A stretch of DNA of 64,000 nucleotides from G963665925 sp963678925 (lineage in GTDB: Bacteria > Bacillota > Clostridia > Peptostreptococcales > Acidaminobacteraceae). Of this stretch, positions 1 through 8,863 are shown piece by piece (positions within the stretch are counted from its first letter, which is position 1; the number at the start of each line of letters is the position of its first letter). The notes below the pieces were generated by a model. The model was not told the origin of the DNA. It did not search any database and saw nothing but the letters and a program-made list of their open reading frames with translations. The translations under genes were made by a program, and so were the position numbers. The stretch lies in contig OY787533.1 in assembly GCA_963678925.1 (NCBI GenBank), forward strand, positions 1,364,001-1,428,000, read 5' to 3'.

Positions 1-28
1 CAAAACCACAGAATATAACTTTCTTCAT
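1..28 (-). CDS. Start of a gene cut by the window edge
   Basis: An ATG at 28 (minus strand) opens a frame that runs off the left edge; its first residues are MKKVIFCGF. An AGGTG ribosome site lies about 6 nt upstream, just after the pseG stop codon at 37-39, so this is probably the next gene of the pseudaminic acid operon. Nine residues are too few to assign a product. Genes expected here but missing from the window are pseH (N-acetyltransferase) and pseI (synthase); that link is inference from context only. Confidence 0.5.
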
Positions 29-36
29 TTTTTCAC

Positions 37-1023
37 CTACAAATCTTCCAATAGTTTATCAATGATTCTTCTTGCTCCATATCCATCTATAAGACCTTCA
101 TAAGCTTTGTTTTGGTCTTGTCTATATCCACTTGCATCATAGATATCCAAAGCATTGAATATATGTTCTATTAAACCCATATCATCATGTTTTAGAACAA
201 TCTGATTTGGATTGTATTTTAATAATGATCTAATGTTGTTTTCTTGATTCTCAATAATTTGAACTGGGATAAATGGTGTTTGTGTAGCCAATAACTCATA
301 AATTGTTTGACCAGCAGCTGTAATAGCCAAATCACAATTCATCATTAGATTGAACATTTCAGTTGCATCAATATTATAATGAATGGCAACATTCTTAAAC
401 CCTAAATATTGATCATAAAGTTCATCTGTATCTTTAGAACCAATCACAATATCAAATTCAATATCATTTAGATCCTTACAGACATTATTAATAAAAAGAG
501 GTGTTAATTTCCTAATATCAGTCCCGCCCATTGTAATGAGAATTCTTTTTAGGCCATTAAAAGCAGTTTCTCTTTTTATACCTACAAAAGGTGGCCTTAC
601 AATGACGTAATCTGGACCTGATAAAAGAATGCTATTGGGAGAAATTAAATAGTCAATACTGCTTGAATCTAAAGATGGGTTCACAATGATTCCCTCTGGA
701 TAATCTAATCTACCAATATCGTCAATGAACATTGCTTTATTTGAAAGTTTGACAATAAAATCATAGACTGCTTTTTCTGCCTTATATGAATCAATGATTA
801 TATAATCATCTGCAGTTATATAATTATGCAAAAATTCTCCCTGAAGCCAGTTCGCCTTCTTGAATGTTATTCCATGCAAAAAATCAACACTACTCACATC
901 ACCATTAATTATAAAATCAATCGAAATCTCTCTTTTTAAAACTTCCTCATAAAGTGACATACATCTTGCGATATGTCCTAATCCTATATTGTTTCCACCT
1001 TCAGTTAAGATTTTAACTTTCAT
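37..1023 (-). CDS. pseG: PseG, UDP-2,4-diacetamido-2,4,6-trideoxy-altropyranose hydrolase
   Basis: 328 aa, normal length for PseG. The enzyme removes UDP from the nucleotide-linked sugar, the fourth step of CMP-pseudaminic acid synthesis in the cytoplasm. It has the MurG-like GT-B fold: an N-terminal GLGHIAR motif (residues 14-20, His17 matching the catalytic His of the family), a glycine-rich MGGTD loop near residue 165 and an AAGQTIYELLA segment near 240 in the UDP-binding half. It lies 15 nt downstream of pseF and in line with pseC and pseB, which supports the assignment. A general MurG-like transferase is the alternative, but the neighbours argue against it. Confidence 0.9.
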   Translation of the reverse strand: MKVKILTEGGNNIGLGHIARCMSLYEEVLKREISIDFIINGDVSSVDFLHGITFKKANWLQGEFLHNYITADDYIIIDSYKAEKAVYDFIVKLSNKAMFIDDIGRLDYPEGIIVNPSLDSSSIDYLISPNSILLSGPDYVIVRPPFVGIKRETAFNGLKRILITMGGTDIRKLTPLFINNVCKDLNDIEFDIVIGSKDTDELYDQYLGFKNVAIHYNIDATEMFNLMMNCDLAITAAGQTIYELLATQTPFIPVQIIENQENNIRSLLKYNPNQIVLKHDDMGLIEHIFNALDIYDASGYRQDQNKAYEGLIDGYGARRIIDKLLEDL

Positions 1024-1038
1024 CCATATCAGTCCTAT

Positions 1039-1773
1039 TTACTTGATTTTTTTCTGCTCAATATGCGCATTTATTTCATAAAGTTCTGGCATCTTTTCAA
1101 ATAATTTAACGATATTACTTAAGTAAAAATCATGGACTCCATGATATAAATGTTTATACACTTCTGAAATAAGTTCAAAATCTTCATCCGTATCTAATGT
1201 CCACCTATACTTCGAGTAATCTACATTGTTCTTATAATAGAATGCTTGATCCGTGTTTTCATAAATAAAAGGTGTTACATGCTCTCTCTGGTATTTCTCT
1301 TCTGCATGATTAAAAGCCATTTCTAAAACATTAAAAGCAAATACTTCTGTATCAAGCCCTCTTGGATATGTTCGATTAGATAAATCTGAACCTGCATTAG
1401 AAACAATGTCTTTTTTGCTTTTTAAATAATACTCTATGATTTCGTCTAATACTTCAGAATCTATTAAAGGACAGTCAGAAGTGATACGAACAATAACATC
1501 AAGATTATATTCCTTTGCAGCATAGTAGTATCTTGATAAAACGTCGTCCTCACTGCCTCTAAAAGCTTTTACACCACATCTTAAAGCCTCAGATTCTATC
1601 ACTTCATCTCTTTCATGAGTTGTTGTTGCAATTATTATTTCATCAATTAACTTAGACTGTTTCACTCGCTCAATCACATGGTCTAACACAGTTTTTCCTT
1701 GAAGTTTTTTCATCACCTTTTCGGGTAGTCTGGTTGAGCCCATTCTAGCTTGAATTATTGCACCTATTTTCAT
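1039..1773 (-). CDS. pseF: PseF, pseudaminic acid cytidylyltransferase
   Basis: 244 aa. Activates pseudaminic acid with CTP to give CMP-pseudaminic acid. The N-terminus carries the nucleotidyltransferase signature IIQARMGSTRLPEK (residues 6-19, with the RxPxK element at 15-19), and SDCPLID at 99-105 supplies the metal-binding acidic residue. This is the SpsF/PseF-type branch rather than the NeuA branch. It sits 8 nt downstream of pseC and 15 nt upstream of pseG. A 3-deoxy-manno-octulosonate or N-acylneuraminate cytidylyltransferase is possible from fold alone; the pse context favours PseF. Confidence 0.87.
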   Translation of the reverse strand: MKIGAIIQARMGSTRLPEKVMKKLQGKTVLDHVIERVKQSKLIDEIIIATTTHERDEVIESEALRCGVKAFRGSEDDVLSRYYYAAKEYNLDVIVRITSDCPLIDSEVLDEIIEYYLKSKKDIVSNAGSDLSNRTYPRGLDTEVFAFNVLEMAFNHAEEKYQREHVTPFIYENTDQAFYYKNNVDYSKYRWTLDTDEDFELISEVYKHLYHGVHDFYLSNIVKLFEKMPELYEINAHIEQKKIK

Positions 1774-1781
1774 TTTCTTAC

Positions 1782-2972
1782 CTACTTTCGGTAATAATCT
1801 ATTACTTTTTTCACCGCTGCCACAACATCATTCACATCTTCATTAGACATGCTTGGGAATAGAGGTAAAGTGATCATATTTTCATACAGTTCTTCTGCAT
1901 TAAGGCATATGCCCTTTGCATAGCCTAAATCTCTATAATAAGGGTGAAGATATACTGGAAGATAGTGAACGTTAACACCCACATTCTCCGCTTGTAAAGC
2001 TTCAAAGATTTCTTTCCGTGCTACAGTTAATAACTCAGGCTTAACTTTAATCACATAAATGTGCCAACCCGAATTAGAAAACTCCGCCTCAAATGGAGTC
2101 ACAATTTCTTTTAGGGCTTTAAATGCATCATTATATAGTTTAACAATTTCTCTTCTTCGAGCGATAAAATCATCGATTTTATACATTTGACTTATCCCAA
2201 GCGCACTTTGAACATCCGTCAAGCGATAATTGTACCCAAGGTGTTGTTGCTCATAATACCATGGACCATGATTTTCATTTAAGATTTCTTGATCTCGTGT
2301 GATTCCATGTGTTCTAAAAATCATCATCTTCTTATATAACTCTTCACTATTTGTAGTTACAATTCCACCTTCAGCAGTTGTTATAGGTTTTACCGGGTGA
2401 AAACTAAACTCAATCATATCCGCTTGACTGCCAACTTTTCTTCCCTTGTATTCACTACCTAATGCATGGGCAGCATCTTCTATGATAATTAAATCGTGTT
2501 TATCTGCAACTTCTTTAATTCTGTCCATATCAACAGATTGGCCTGAAAAATCTACTGGAATAATTGCTTTGGTCTTATCTGTAATTTTCTCTTCAATTCT
2601 ATCTGGATCAATGTTATAAGTCACTGGATCAATATCTGCAAAAACAGGAGTTCCCCCACAGTAAAGTACAGCATTGGCCGAAGCTGCAAACGTCATTGGA
2701 CTGACTATGACTTCGTCACCTTCTTTTATTCCAGCCGCAAAGCAAGCCATATGAAGAGCAGCAGTACCATTCGAAACTGCAACTGCATACTTAGCCCCTA
2801 CATAGTTAGCTACTTTATCTTCAAATTCCTTAACGAATGGGCCAGTTGTTAGATAATCACCTTTTAACACATCAACAACTGCCTGTATATCTGATTCATC
2901 AACAGTTTGTTTTCCATATGACAAATAGGTATTTCTTGTCGGTTTACCGCCTAATATAGCAAGTTTATCCAC
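1782..2972 (-). CDS. pseC: PseC, UDP-4-amino-4,6-dideoxy-N-acetyl-altrosamine transaminase
   Basis: PLP aminotransferase of the DegT/DnrJ/EryC1/StrS family that puts an amino group at C4 of the PseB product. The PLP lysine is in FSFHPVK (residue 195 from the start used here) and the aspartate contacting the pyridine nitrogen is in EDAAHALG (about 165). I start at GTG 2972 because GGAGG lies 7 nt upstream (2980-2984). An in-frame ATG at 2987 would give 401 aa but has no ribosome site of its own and touches the pseB stop codon. pseB ends immediately upstream, so the two are translationally close and act on consecutive steps. Confidence 0.92.
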   Translation of the reverse strand: MDKLAILGGKPTRNTYLSYGKQTVDESDIQAVVDVLKGDYLTTGPFVKEFEDKVANYVGAKYAVAVSNGTAALHMACFAAGIKEGDEVIVSPMTFAASANAVLYCGGTPVFADIDPVTYNIDPDRIEEKITDKTKAIIPVDFSGQSVDMDRIKEVADKHDLIIIEDAAHALGSEYKGRKVGSQADMIEFSFHPVKPITTAEGGIVTTNSEELYKKMMIFRTHGITRDQEILNENHGPWYYEQQHLGYNYRLTDVQSALGISQMYKIDDFIARRREIVKLYNDAFKALKEIVTPFEAEFSNSGWHIYVIKVKPELLTVARKEIFEALQAENVGVNVHYLPVYLHPYYRDLGYAKGICLNAEELYENMITLPLFPSMSNEDVNDVVAAVKKVIDYYRK

Positions 2973-2987
2973 AGCTATTCCTCCCAT

Positions 2988-3992
2988 CTATAATTCTAAC
3001 TCTTTAATCTTATTTTTTAAGGTTTCTACATCTAACCATTCAGCATTTGTTCCTGAGTTATACTCCCAGCCTTCTTCAATTAAAGTGCCACCTTCTTTAA
3101 AGTAATGATCCTTAGACCACCAAATGTAATTTGGATAAATGATATAATGATCTCCATAGTCATATGTGCCCCTTGAATCATCACTAGTGATCATAACTTC
3201 ATGAAGTTTTTCACCTTCTCTGATTCCAACAACATTAATCTTACCACCAGGATTCATAGCTTCTGCAATGTCAGTAATCTTATAAGATGGATTTTTGAAT
3301 ACATATGTTTCTCCGCCTTTAGATTCTTCTAATGCTTTCACAACTAAATCAACTGCATCATTGAGAGTCATCCAAAATCTCGTCATTCTCGTATCAGTTA
3401 TTGGAAGTTCAGCAGTACCATTATTAAGTAAATCTCTGAAGAATGGAATTACAGAGCCCCTGCTTCCAGAAACATTTCCGTATCTTACAACAGAAAAAAC
3501 TGTTCCTTCGTCTCCGCGATAAGAGTTAGCTGAGACAAATAATTTGTCTGAAACTAACTTTGTTCCACCATAAAGGTTAATTGGGTTAACTGCTTTATCT
3601 GTTGATAGAGCAACTACTTTTTTTACTCCACAATCTATGGCTGCATCTACAATATTCTGAGCACCATGGATATTTGTTTTAATCGCCTCAAAAGGGTTGT
3701 ATTCACAAGCAGGAACTTGCTTCATTGCTGCTGCATGAATAATATAATCTACACCTTTGAACGCACGATAAAGTCTGTCTTTATCTCGAACGTCTCCAAT
3801 AAAAAATCTCAATTTAGAAATCTTCTCTGGAAATTTTTGAGTAAAATCTTTTCTCATAATATCTTGTTTAAATTCATCACGTGAATATATAATGATTTTT
3901 TTTGGATCGAAATTTGATAAAATCATCTCTGTAAACCTTTTACCAAATGAACCTGTTCCACCTGTGATTAAAATTGATTTGTTATTTAGCAT
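2988..3992 (-). CDS. pseB: PseB, UDP-GlcNAc 4,6-dehydratase (inverting)
   Basis: 334 aa soluble short-chain dehydrogenase that converts UDP-GlcNAc to the 4-keto-6-deoxy-altro sugar, the first step of pseudaminic acid synthesis. NADP-binding GGTGSFG is at residues 11-17. The catalytic set is STDKA (Asp132, Lys133) with YGGTK (Tyr141, Lys145), as in the FlaA1/PseB group. MKQVPACEYNPFEA (90-103) is also typical. The start has AAAGGAG 7 nt upstream. The adjacent pseC and nearby pseF and pseG make the pathway assignment firm. Products usually modify flagellin or surface proteins; here the S-layer locus is a plausible user (inference). Confidence 0.94.
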   Translation of the reverse strand: MLNNKSILITGGTGSFGKRFTEMILSNFDPKKIIIYSRDEFKQDIMRKDFTQKFPEKISKLRFFIGDVRDKDRLYRAFKGVDYIIHAAAMKQVPACEYNPFEAIKTNIHGAQNIVDAAIDCGVKKVVALSTDKAVNPINLYGGTKLVSDKLFVSANSYRGDEGTVFSVVRYGNVSGSRGSVIPFFRDLLNNGTAELPITDTRMTRFWMTLNDAVDLVVKALEESKGGETYVFKNPSYKITDIAEAMNPGGKINVVGIREGEKLHEVMITSDDSRGTYDYGDHYIIYPNYIWWSKDHYFKEGGTLIEEGWEYNSGTNAEWLDVETLKNKIKELEL

Positions 3993-4036
3993 TCTGATTC
4001 TCCTTTAAAAAATTCTGTTTTCATATGATAATACTA

Positions 4037-5194
4037 TTAAGATATTAAGTCTTTAAGAATAGGTAAATAATTTTCATAAATCAAAGTTTCTTTAGAATAC
4101 TTGACTGCATTAATTTGAAATTGTTTTAATCTATTCTCATCACTCTGCATATTAAGTATCGCTTGAGCCATCTCAATCTCATTCCATTCTGAGAGAAATC
4201 CAGCATTTGACTCATTTAGAAAATCATCTTGAAGAGGTATTCCTTTAGAAGCTATAACAGCTAACCCTGCACCCATATACTCCACTAATTTAGTCGGCGA
4301 CGACTCTCGAAACAACTCTATAGGCGGGATTAAACTCAAACCAACATCATATTGTCTTAAACTCATAATCAGTTCTTCTCTTCTAATACTTTTCTGAAAT
4401 TGTATGATCCCCATTTTTTCTAATTCTAGGGCATTCGAATTTTTTCTAACAAAATCAATATCTAAATCTTTTCCACCAATAAAAGTAAATGTTGCTTGTG
4501 AAGAACTTAGATTTGTCATTTGAATGGCATTAACTACCTTAAACAACTCTCTACTTCGATCATGAGTACCTGTATAAACAAACTTAACTGGGTCCTTACT
4601 CCTTTCACCCTGTTTATTTATTAGTTCCATTTGTGAAATCACGTCTGAACTGTTGTTTAAAAGCGGAATATAAGCACTTTTTATTCCTCTACCAAAAAAT
4701 CTTTCCAATCTTTTTATAGCAAGTGGACTTACAGTAAGTATCGCATCAACAGACCTTCTCGATATTTTAAAGATAGAAGTAGTAATAATTTTTTTTAAAA
4801 AGCTGACATTAGCTTTCTCATGTGGAAAGCTCTGCTGAAAGATTAATCTATGAACTTTTTTTCTCAAAAAACTTGCTGCTAACAAATATACAGGTTCATT
4901 TCTTACAAAGAATACTACGCTATTATCCTCATTTTTATTTTCATTGATTAGCTTTTTCAACAACCTAAGTAAGATTATAAAATTAGTAAACCGTTTAATC
5001 CCTATTCGCTCATTTAGCATTGGTAAAGCAATTGATTTATTATAAACCTTAGAATTCTTTGAACATTCTCCCCTTGAAGTAATCAAAAAAACCTCATTAT
5101 TACTGTCGGGTAGAATTGAACTCAACATGCCGTCTACAAATGAATGCTCTGGAGGAAAAGTTTTATCTAACATACAGATTATTATTTTTTTCAT
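4037..5194 (-). CDS. Glycosyltransferase, GT4-like
   Basis: 385 aa from the preferred start. The longer frame begins at 5218, but the ATG at 5194 (MKKIIICMLDKTFPPEHSF) has a GGGAGGG-type site at 5201-5206, 7 nt upstream, and a typical GT-B N-terminus. The C-terminal half has ESSPTKLVEYMGAGLAVIAS, the nucleotide-sugar binding region of GT4 retaining transferases. The enzyme would work at the inner membrane face on a lipid-linked oligosaccharide. Donor and acceptor cannot be told. It starts a few nt after the stop of the 416-aa unknown protein, so the two are probably made together. Confidence 0.75.
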   Translation of the reverse strand: MKKIIICMLDKTFPPEHSFVDGMLSSILPDSNNEVFLITSRGECSKNSKVYNKSIALPMLNERIGIKRFTNFIILLRLLKKLINENKNEDNSVVFFVRNEPVYLLAASFLRKKVHRLIFQQSFPHEKANVSFLKKIITTSIFKISRRSVDAILTVSPLAIKRLERFFGRGIKSAYIPLLNNSSDVISQMELINKQGERSKDPVKFVYTGTHDRSRELFKVVNAIQMTNLSSSQATFTFIGGKDLDIDFVRKNSNALELEKMGIIQFQKSIRREELIMSLRQYDVGLSLIPPIELFRESSPTKLVEYMGAGLAVIASKGIPLQDDFLNESNAGFLSEWNEIEMAQAILNMQSDENRLKQFQINAVKYSKETLIYENYLPILKDLIS

Positions 5195-5207
5195 TAAAAC
5201 CCTCCCA

Positions 5208-6458
5208 TCAACTTTCAATCACGAAAATTTTCTTGTTATATGATTTAATAATATCTATTTGAATGAATTTCCTTGAAAAACTAACACTCGGATGCAAATC
5301 GCACCTAGTTTCCCCATAATATATAAAAGGCTCAGTAAAACTTCCAATTTCCTCAATTTTAGGATTTTCAACTCCTTGCACATAACATAGTTTTCTTTGT
5401 CCATATTTATCTGGATAAGTATCAATAACAATTTCATCTTCGCTCATTCGGTGAGGATGTCCATCTCCAAACTCAAAGTATGGTCTTGTTTTGCTATTAT
5501 TAAGATTGATGATATAGTAACCAAATCCATTATCACCTTTTCCTGTATAAATCAATTCGTTGTCATTTTTCCAAAAATAGTGACTTATATCCTTATCTCT
5601 CAAGAGTAAACTTATTTTCTTTGTATGAAGATCGTAAGAAAATAAGTCGGTAACTCTTTTTTTGCCTATATAATATCGAAATAAAAAAACAATTCTTATA
5701 CACCCTGGTGATGCCATAATATGATTAATTTTACATCTAGTGATTTTTTCATTTACAGTGGTCAATTTAGAAATTTTCTCAAGCTCAAATATATTTACTA
5801 TTTCAAACTCTTCATTATTATTTATGTCGTACATTATTATCGAATTATTAGTCACCTTATCCTCATTACTAATATGGTTTCTATATCCATAATCTGGCCT
5901 ATACAGATTTAACGCTTCATAGCTTAAGGAAAACACAAATCCTAAATGATGACTTTCTTGCACTGGAATTGGTAAATCAATTAATGAATCATCCGATACC
6001 CAGTATAATCTCGCTTTGTACTGATTAGTACTATTGTCATAGTAATTAAATATAACACATTTGTCATTGAACCAATGTGCACGCGCTCCTTGCTGCCAGT
6101 TCCAAGAATAAGTAGTCCCAATCTTTTTGATAATAGTATTGCTTTTCCAATTGATGAGCAATATATCTGTTGGTTCATTTGGATTTGGTCTGCGATACGA
6201 AGGAGCGTTATTAGCATGAACTAACATAAGATCTTCATTAATTTGGTTAAAAGGATTCTTATCATAATATCCTATAAAAACATTTTTGTAACTCTTTATA
6301 TCAACTAAATAACCCTTACTATCATCAGCTTTTAACATAACTAATCTTCTTATGCTCCTAATTATACCTTTTAACATTCTAAAAAAATCGAGAAAAAAAA
6401 TACTTTTTTTTAAATAAAATCTAACTTTATTTTTTAGAATTTTTATTTCTTTTTTCAA
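5208..6458 (-). CDS. Unknown protein of surface-polysaccharide clusters
   Basis: 416 aa with no catalytic motif that I recognise. A basic N-terminus is followed by a short hydrophobic stretch (about residues 18-36, no clear cleavage site). The rest is a series of roughly 50-60 residue units rich in Tyr, Trp and Asp, such as GYYDKNPFN and WNWQQGARAHWF, with alternating beta-like patterns that suggest a beta-propeller. HLGFVFSLSYEALNLYRPDYGYR and GDGHPHRM resemble segments of propeller lyase or hydrolase-like folds, but that is weak. It sits between two glycosyltransferases and shares their low GC. Possible roles are glycan binding or modification; function is not known to me. Confidence 0.7.
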   Translation of the reverse strand: MKKEIKILKNKVRFYLKKSIFFLDFFRMLKGIIRSIRRLVMLKADDSKGYLVDIKSYKNVFIGYYDKNPFNQINEDLMLVHANNAPSYRRPNPNEPTDILLINWKSNTIIKKIGTTYSWNWQQGARAHWFNDKCVIFNYYDNSTNQYKARLYWVSDDSLIDLPIPVQESHHLGFVFSLSYEALNLYRPDYGYRNHISNEDKVTNNSIIMYDINNNEEFEIVNIFELEKISKLTTVNEKITRCKINHIMASPGCIRIVFLFRYYIGKKRVTDLFSYDLHTKKISLLLRDKDISHYFWKNDNELIYTGKGDNGFGYYIINLNNSKTRPYFEFGDGHPHRMSEDEIVIDTYPDKYGQRKLCYVQGVENPKIEEIGSFTEPFIYYGETRCDLHPSVSFSRKFIQIDIIKSYNKKIFVIES

Positions 6459-6508
6459 CTAAACACCTCCTCAAAATACACCAATTCATCACACCAATTT
6501 AATAGTCA

Positions 6509-7627
6509 TCATTGACATCGCATTTTAGCTTCAATTAAATCAATTAATCTTATAAATTGCGTATCAGAAAACACCTCTTTTGCATATTCTCTCCCTCGAT
6601 CACCCATATCTGTTCTTAGCACATCATCCTTTATCAAACATTCTACATCTCTAACTAAATTGCTAAAATTTCCTGAATGAAAACCAATTCTATGCTCGGT
6701 TATTACATTATCAGCATCATGATTTAGTGCAACCACTGGAACCTTGCTTAACCAAGATTCAATATATGTATTTGGCTCACTTTCATTTATGCTTGTATTA
6801 ACATATATACTTGCTTTGTTAAAATAAGCAATCACATCTAAATAGTCTATCCTACCTAGATATTGAAAGTTGTTGTATTTTTTCTGGTAATCATCTATCA
6901 TAACTTGATACTTATCTTCCTTGACTTCACCTATCATTACGAATTTCCAGTTATACGTGTGTAGTTCATCTACCAAACTCAAAAAGACCTCTGGCTGTTT
7001 CCATGCTTTAATATTACCTACCCACAAAACAATTTTTTCTGTCTTTTGCTTCACTGATTCTTCATTAGGTACATCATAGATTTTTTTGATTATTGTACTA
7101 TCTAGCGATAAATGATCTTTAAACATATTTTGAATTTCAATAGTTTGTGTCAGAACAATATCAGCAGATTTCATACTTCTTAACGAGCAGAAATCCAATA
7201 TAACCAAAGGGAAAAATCGCATCAAGGTTGATAAGTAATTTGACTTCCTTCTTCTTAAAGAAAATTTGTATTTATTTGCATCTATTTCCATTGAATTTGA
7301 AAATACAAATATCTTATTTTTCTTTCTTGTAAACTTGTTGAGCAAACAAGTATACTCTTTTCTTCCACGTTGGTAATAAACGTCTGCATTAATCTTTTCC
7401 AATGCATTTTTGAAATTCTTGAAGTTTAATAGAGGACTAATCGGATGGCTTTCTATTTTGACTAATTTTATCCCTTCATCAATACAATCAGTATCTATAT
7501 CTTCAGTTGCATAGTATACGTCCCATCCTGCTTCATAGAATTTTTTTGCCAATAAATATAATTGTACTTCAGCACCACCTATCGTGTTCTTAACATAAAA
7601 TGGATTTACAAAACATATTTTTCTCAT
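6509..7627 (-). CDS. Glycosyltransferase, GT4-like
   Basis: 372 aa. The N-terminus MRKICFVNPF with GGAEVQLYLLAKKF is the acceptor-side Rossmann fold of GT4 enzymes. VVLWVGNIKAWKQPEVFL-like sequence near residue 190 starts the donor domain, and INESEPNTYIESW near 290 carries the conserved glutamates. The start overlaps the stop of the upstream polymerase gene by 4 nt (ATGA), so the two are translationally coupled. GGGGGG just upstream serves as the ribosome site. Sugar specificity cannot be judged. Confidence 0.78.
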   Translation of the reverse strand: MRKICFVNPFYVKNTIGGAEVQLYLLAKKFYEAGWDVYYATEDIDTDCIDEGIKLVKIESHPISPLLNFKNFKNALEKINADVYYQRGRKEYTCLLNKFTRKKNKIFVFSNSMEIDANKYKFSLRRRKSNYLSTLMRFFPLVILDFCSLRSMKSADIVLTQTIEIQNMFKDHLSLDSTIIKKIYDVPNEESVKQKTEKIVLWVGNIKAWKQPEVFLSLVDELHTYNWKFVMIGEVKEDKYQVMIDDYQKKYNNFQYLGRIDYLDVIAYFNKASIYVNTSINESEPNTYIESWLSKVPVVALNHDADNVITEHRIGFHSGNFSNLVRDVECLIKDDVLRTDMGDRGREYAKEVFSDTQFIRLIDLIEAKMRCQ

Positions 7628-8826
7628 CTAGATCCCCCCAAATCGACCTTAGAGTTCCTTGTTGCTAATAAGTATCCTGAATTTGCAATGGTTATAAATA
7701 TGAATTGATCAATATCATCATAAAAACTTTGATAATATGATAGTAATAAATACAATCCAAGTGTTGCAATATAAAGTGTTATTAAGTTGTTCTTTCTTTT
7801 AAAGTAGAGCTTAAGTAAATTCAAAATTGAATTTAAAAAAATAGTATGATATAACAAAAACCCAACAATTCCAACACCCATTAGTAAAATTATATAATTA
7901 TTATGTGGTTGAGTTAATAATTCGTTTCCTGCAAAATCAAACATTTGCCTATAATTTCCAATGCCATATCCCAATATTGGCTTCTCATAAAAATAAACTA
8001 ACCCCTGATCAACTAACTGTTCCCTTATGCTAACGCCAGAAAATGAATCGTCCACTCCAATTACCGTTGTAATAACATTGTTTACTCTATTCAAAATCAT
8101 ATTGTTTTGTATAATTGTTTCAACATTAAAGTAGTTTACAACTATAGCTAAAAAAACTATTATTAATCCTACTTTTATTCTAGTACGCCTACTCTTAAAT
8201 GCATAAACCATAATGGTAACACCTGTGAAAATGATAGTTGCTATAGTAGCTTTAGCTGAAGCGGTCAAATATAATGTAATAAGCACAAACGGTATAATAC
8301 TAATCAGGTATTTCTTCTTATTAGTTGATATCATCAATATCGCTGCATATATATATGCAATCCACATCCTTAATGCTGCATTATTAGGACTGCCGAGAGC
8401 ATATGACCTGAACCCTCCAGAATTGTCATAAGTTAACATCAAGTAGATTGTAGCAATAATTCCTGAAAAAATATAATATTTCATTATTCTTACAATATCC
8501 TCATAACTCTTAATATAAATTGAAAAACCTATGATAATTACAACTAACCCATATAATCTTCTTAGATTTGTTTCGATAAAACCGACATCACTGGAAAAAA
8601 AGTGAGATGCTGTGGCATACGTTACAAATAGAAATAATAAAAGAACTACTTTACTAACTCTAATCGAATTTCCTCGCTTTATTGAATTTATAATGACTAA
8701 AAAAGTAAAGAAGAATCCTATAGCGTAAGATAAATAGAAACTCTCGGGTTTTGCTACTTCAGTAAAAAAATTTGCTAATATATATATATACAAAGTCATA
8801 TTTGTAAAATTTGTTTTCTTAATCAT
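7624..8826 (-). CDS. Wzy-like polysaccharide polymerase (O-antigen ligase family)
   Basis: 400 aa from ATG 8826, chosen because GGAGGT lies 5 nt upstream; an in-frame ATG at 8871 has no such site and overlaps the previous gene. About ten to twelve hydrophobic helices span the protein. The periplasmic-type loop and the signature ILGYGIGNY followed by PHNNYIILL (C-terminal third) are those of the Wzy_C/O-antigen ligase family. It would join repeat units, or transfer glycan to protein, on the outer face of the membrane. A second member of the family is at 20478-22229, so the locus has two. No Wzx flippase is visible in the window. Confidence 0.8.
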   Translation of the reverse strand: MIKKTNFTNMTLYIYILANFFTEVAKPESFYLSYAIGFFFTFLVIINSIKRGNSIRVSKVVLLLFLFVTYATASHFFSSDVGFIETNLRRLYGLVVIIIGFSIYIKSYEDIVRIMKYYIFSGIIATIYLMLTYDNSGGFRSYALGSPNNAALRMWIAYIYAAILMISTNKKKYLISIIPFVLITLYLTASAKATIATIIFTGVTIMVYAFKSRRTRIKVGLIIVFLAIVVNYFNVETIIQNNMILNRVNNVITTVIGVDDSFSGVSIREQLVDQGLVYFYEKPILGYGIGNYRQMFDFAGNELLTQPHNNYIILLMGVGIVGFLLYHTIFLNSILNLLKLYFKRKNNLITLYIATLGLYLLLSYYQSFYDDIDQFIFITIANSGYLLATRNSKVDLGGSR

Positions 8827-8863
8827 TCTAACCTCCAAAAGATTTTGGTTATAAGAATTATGT

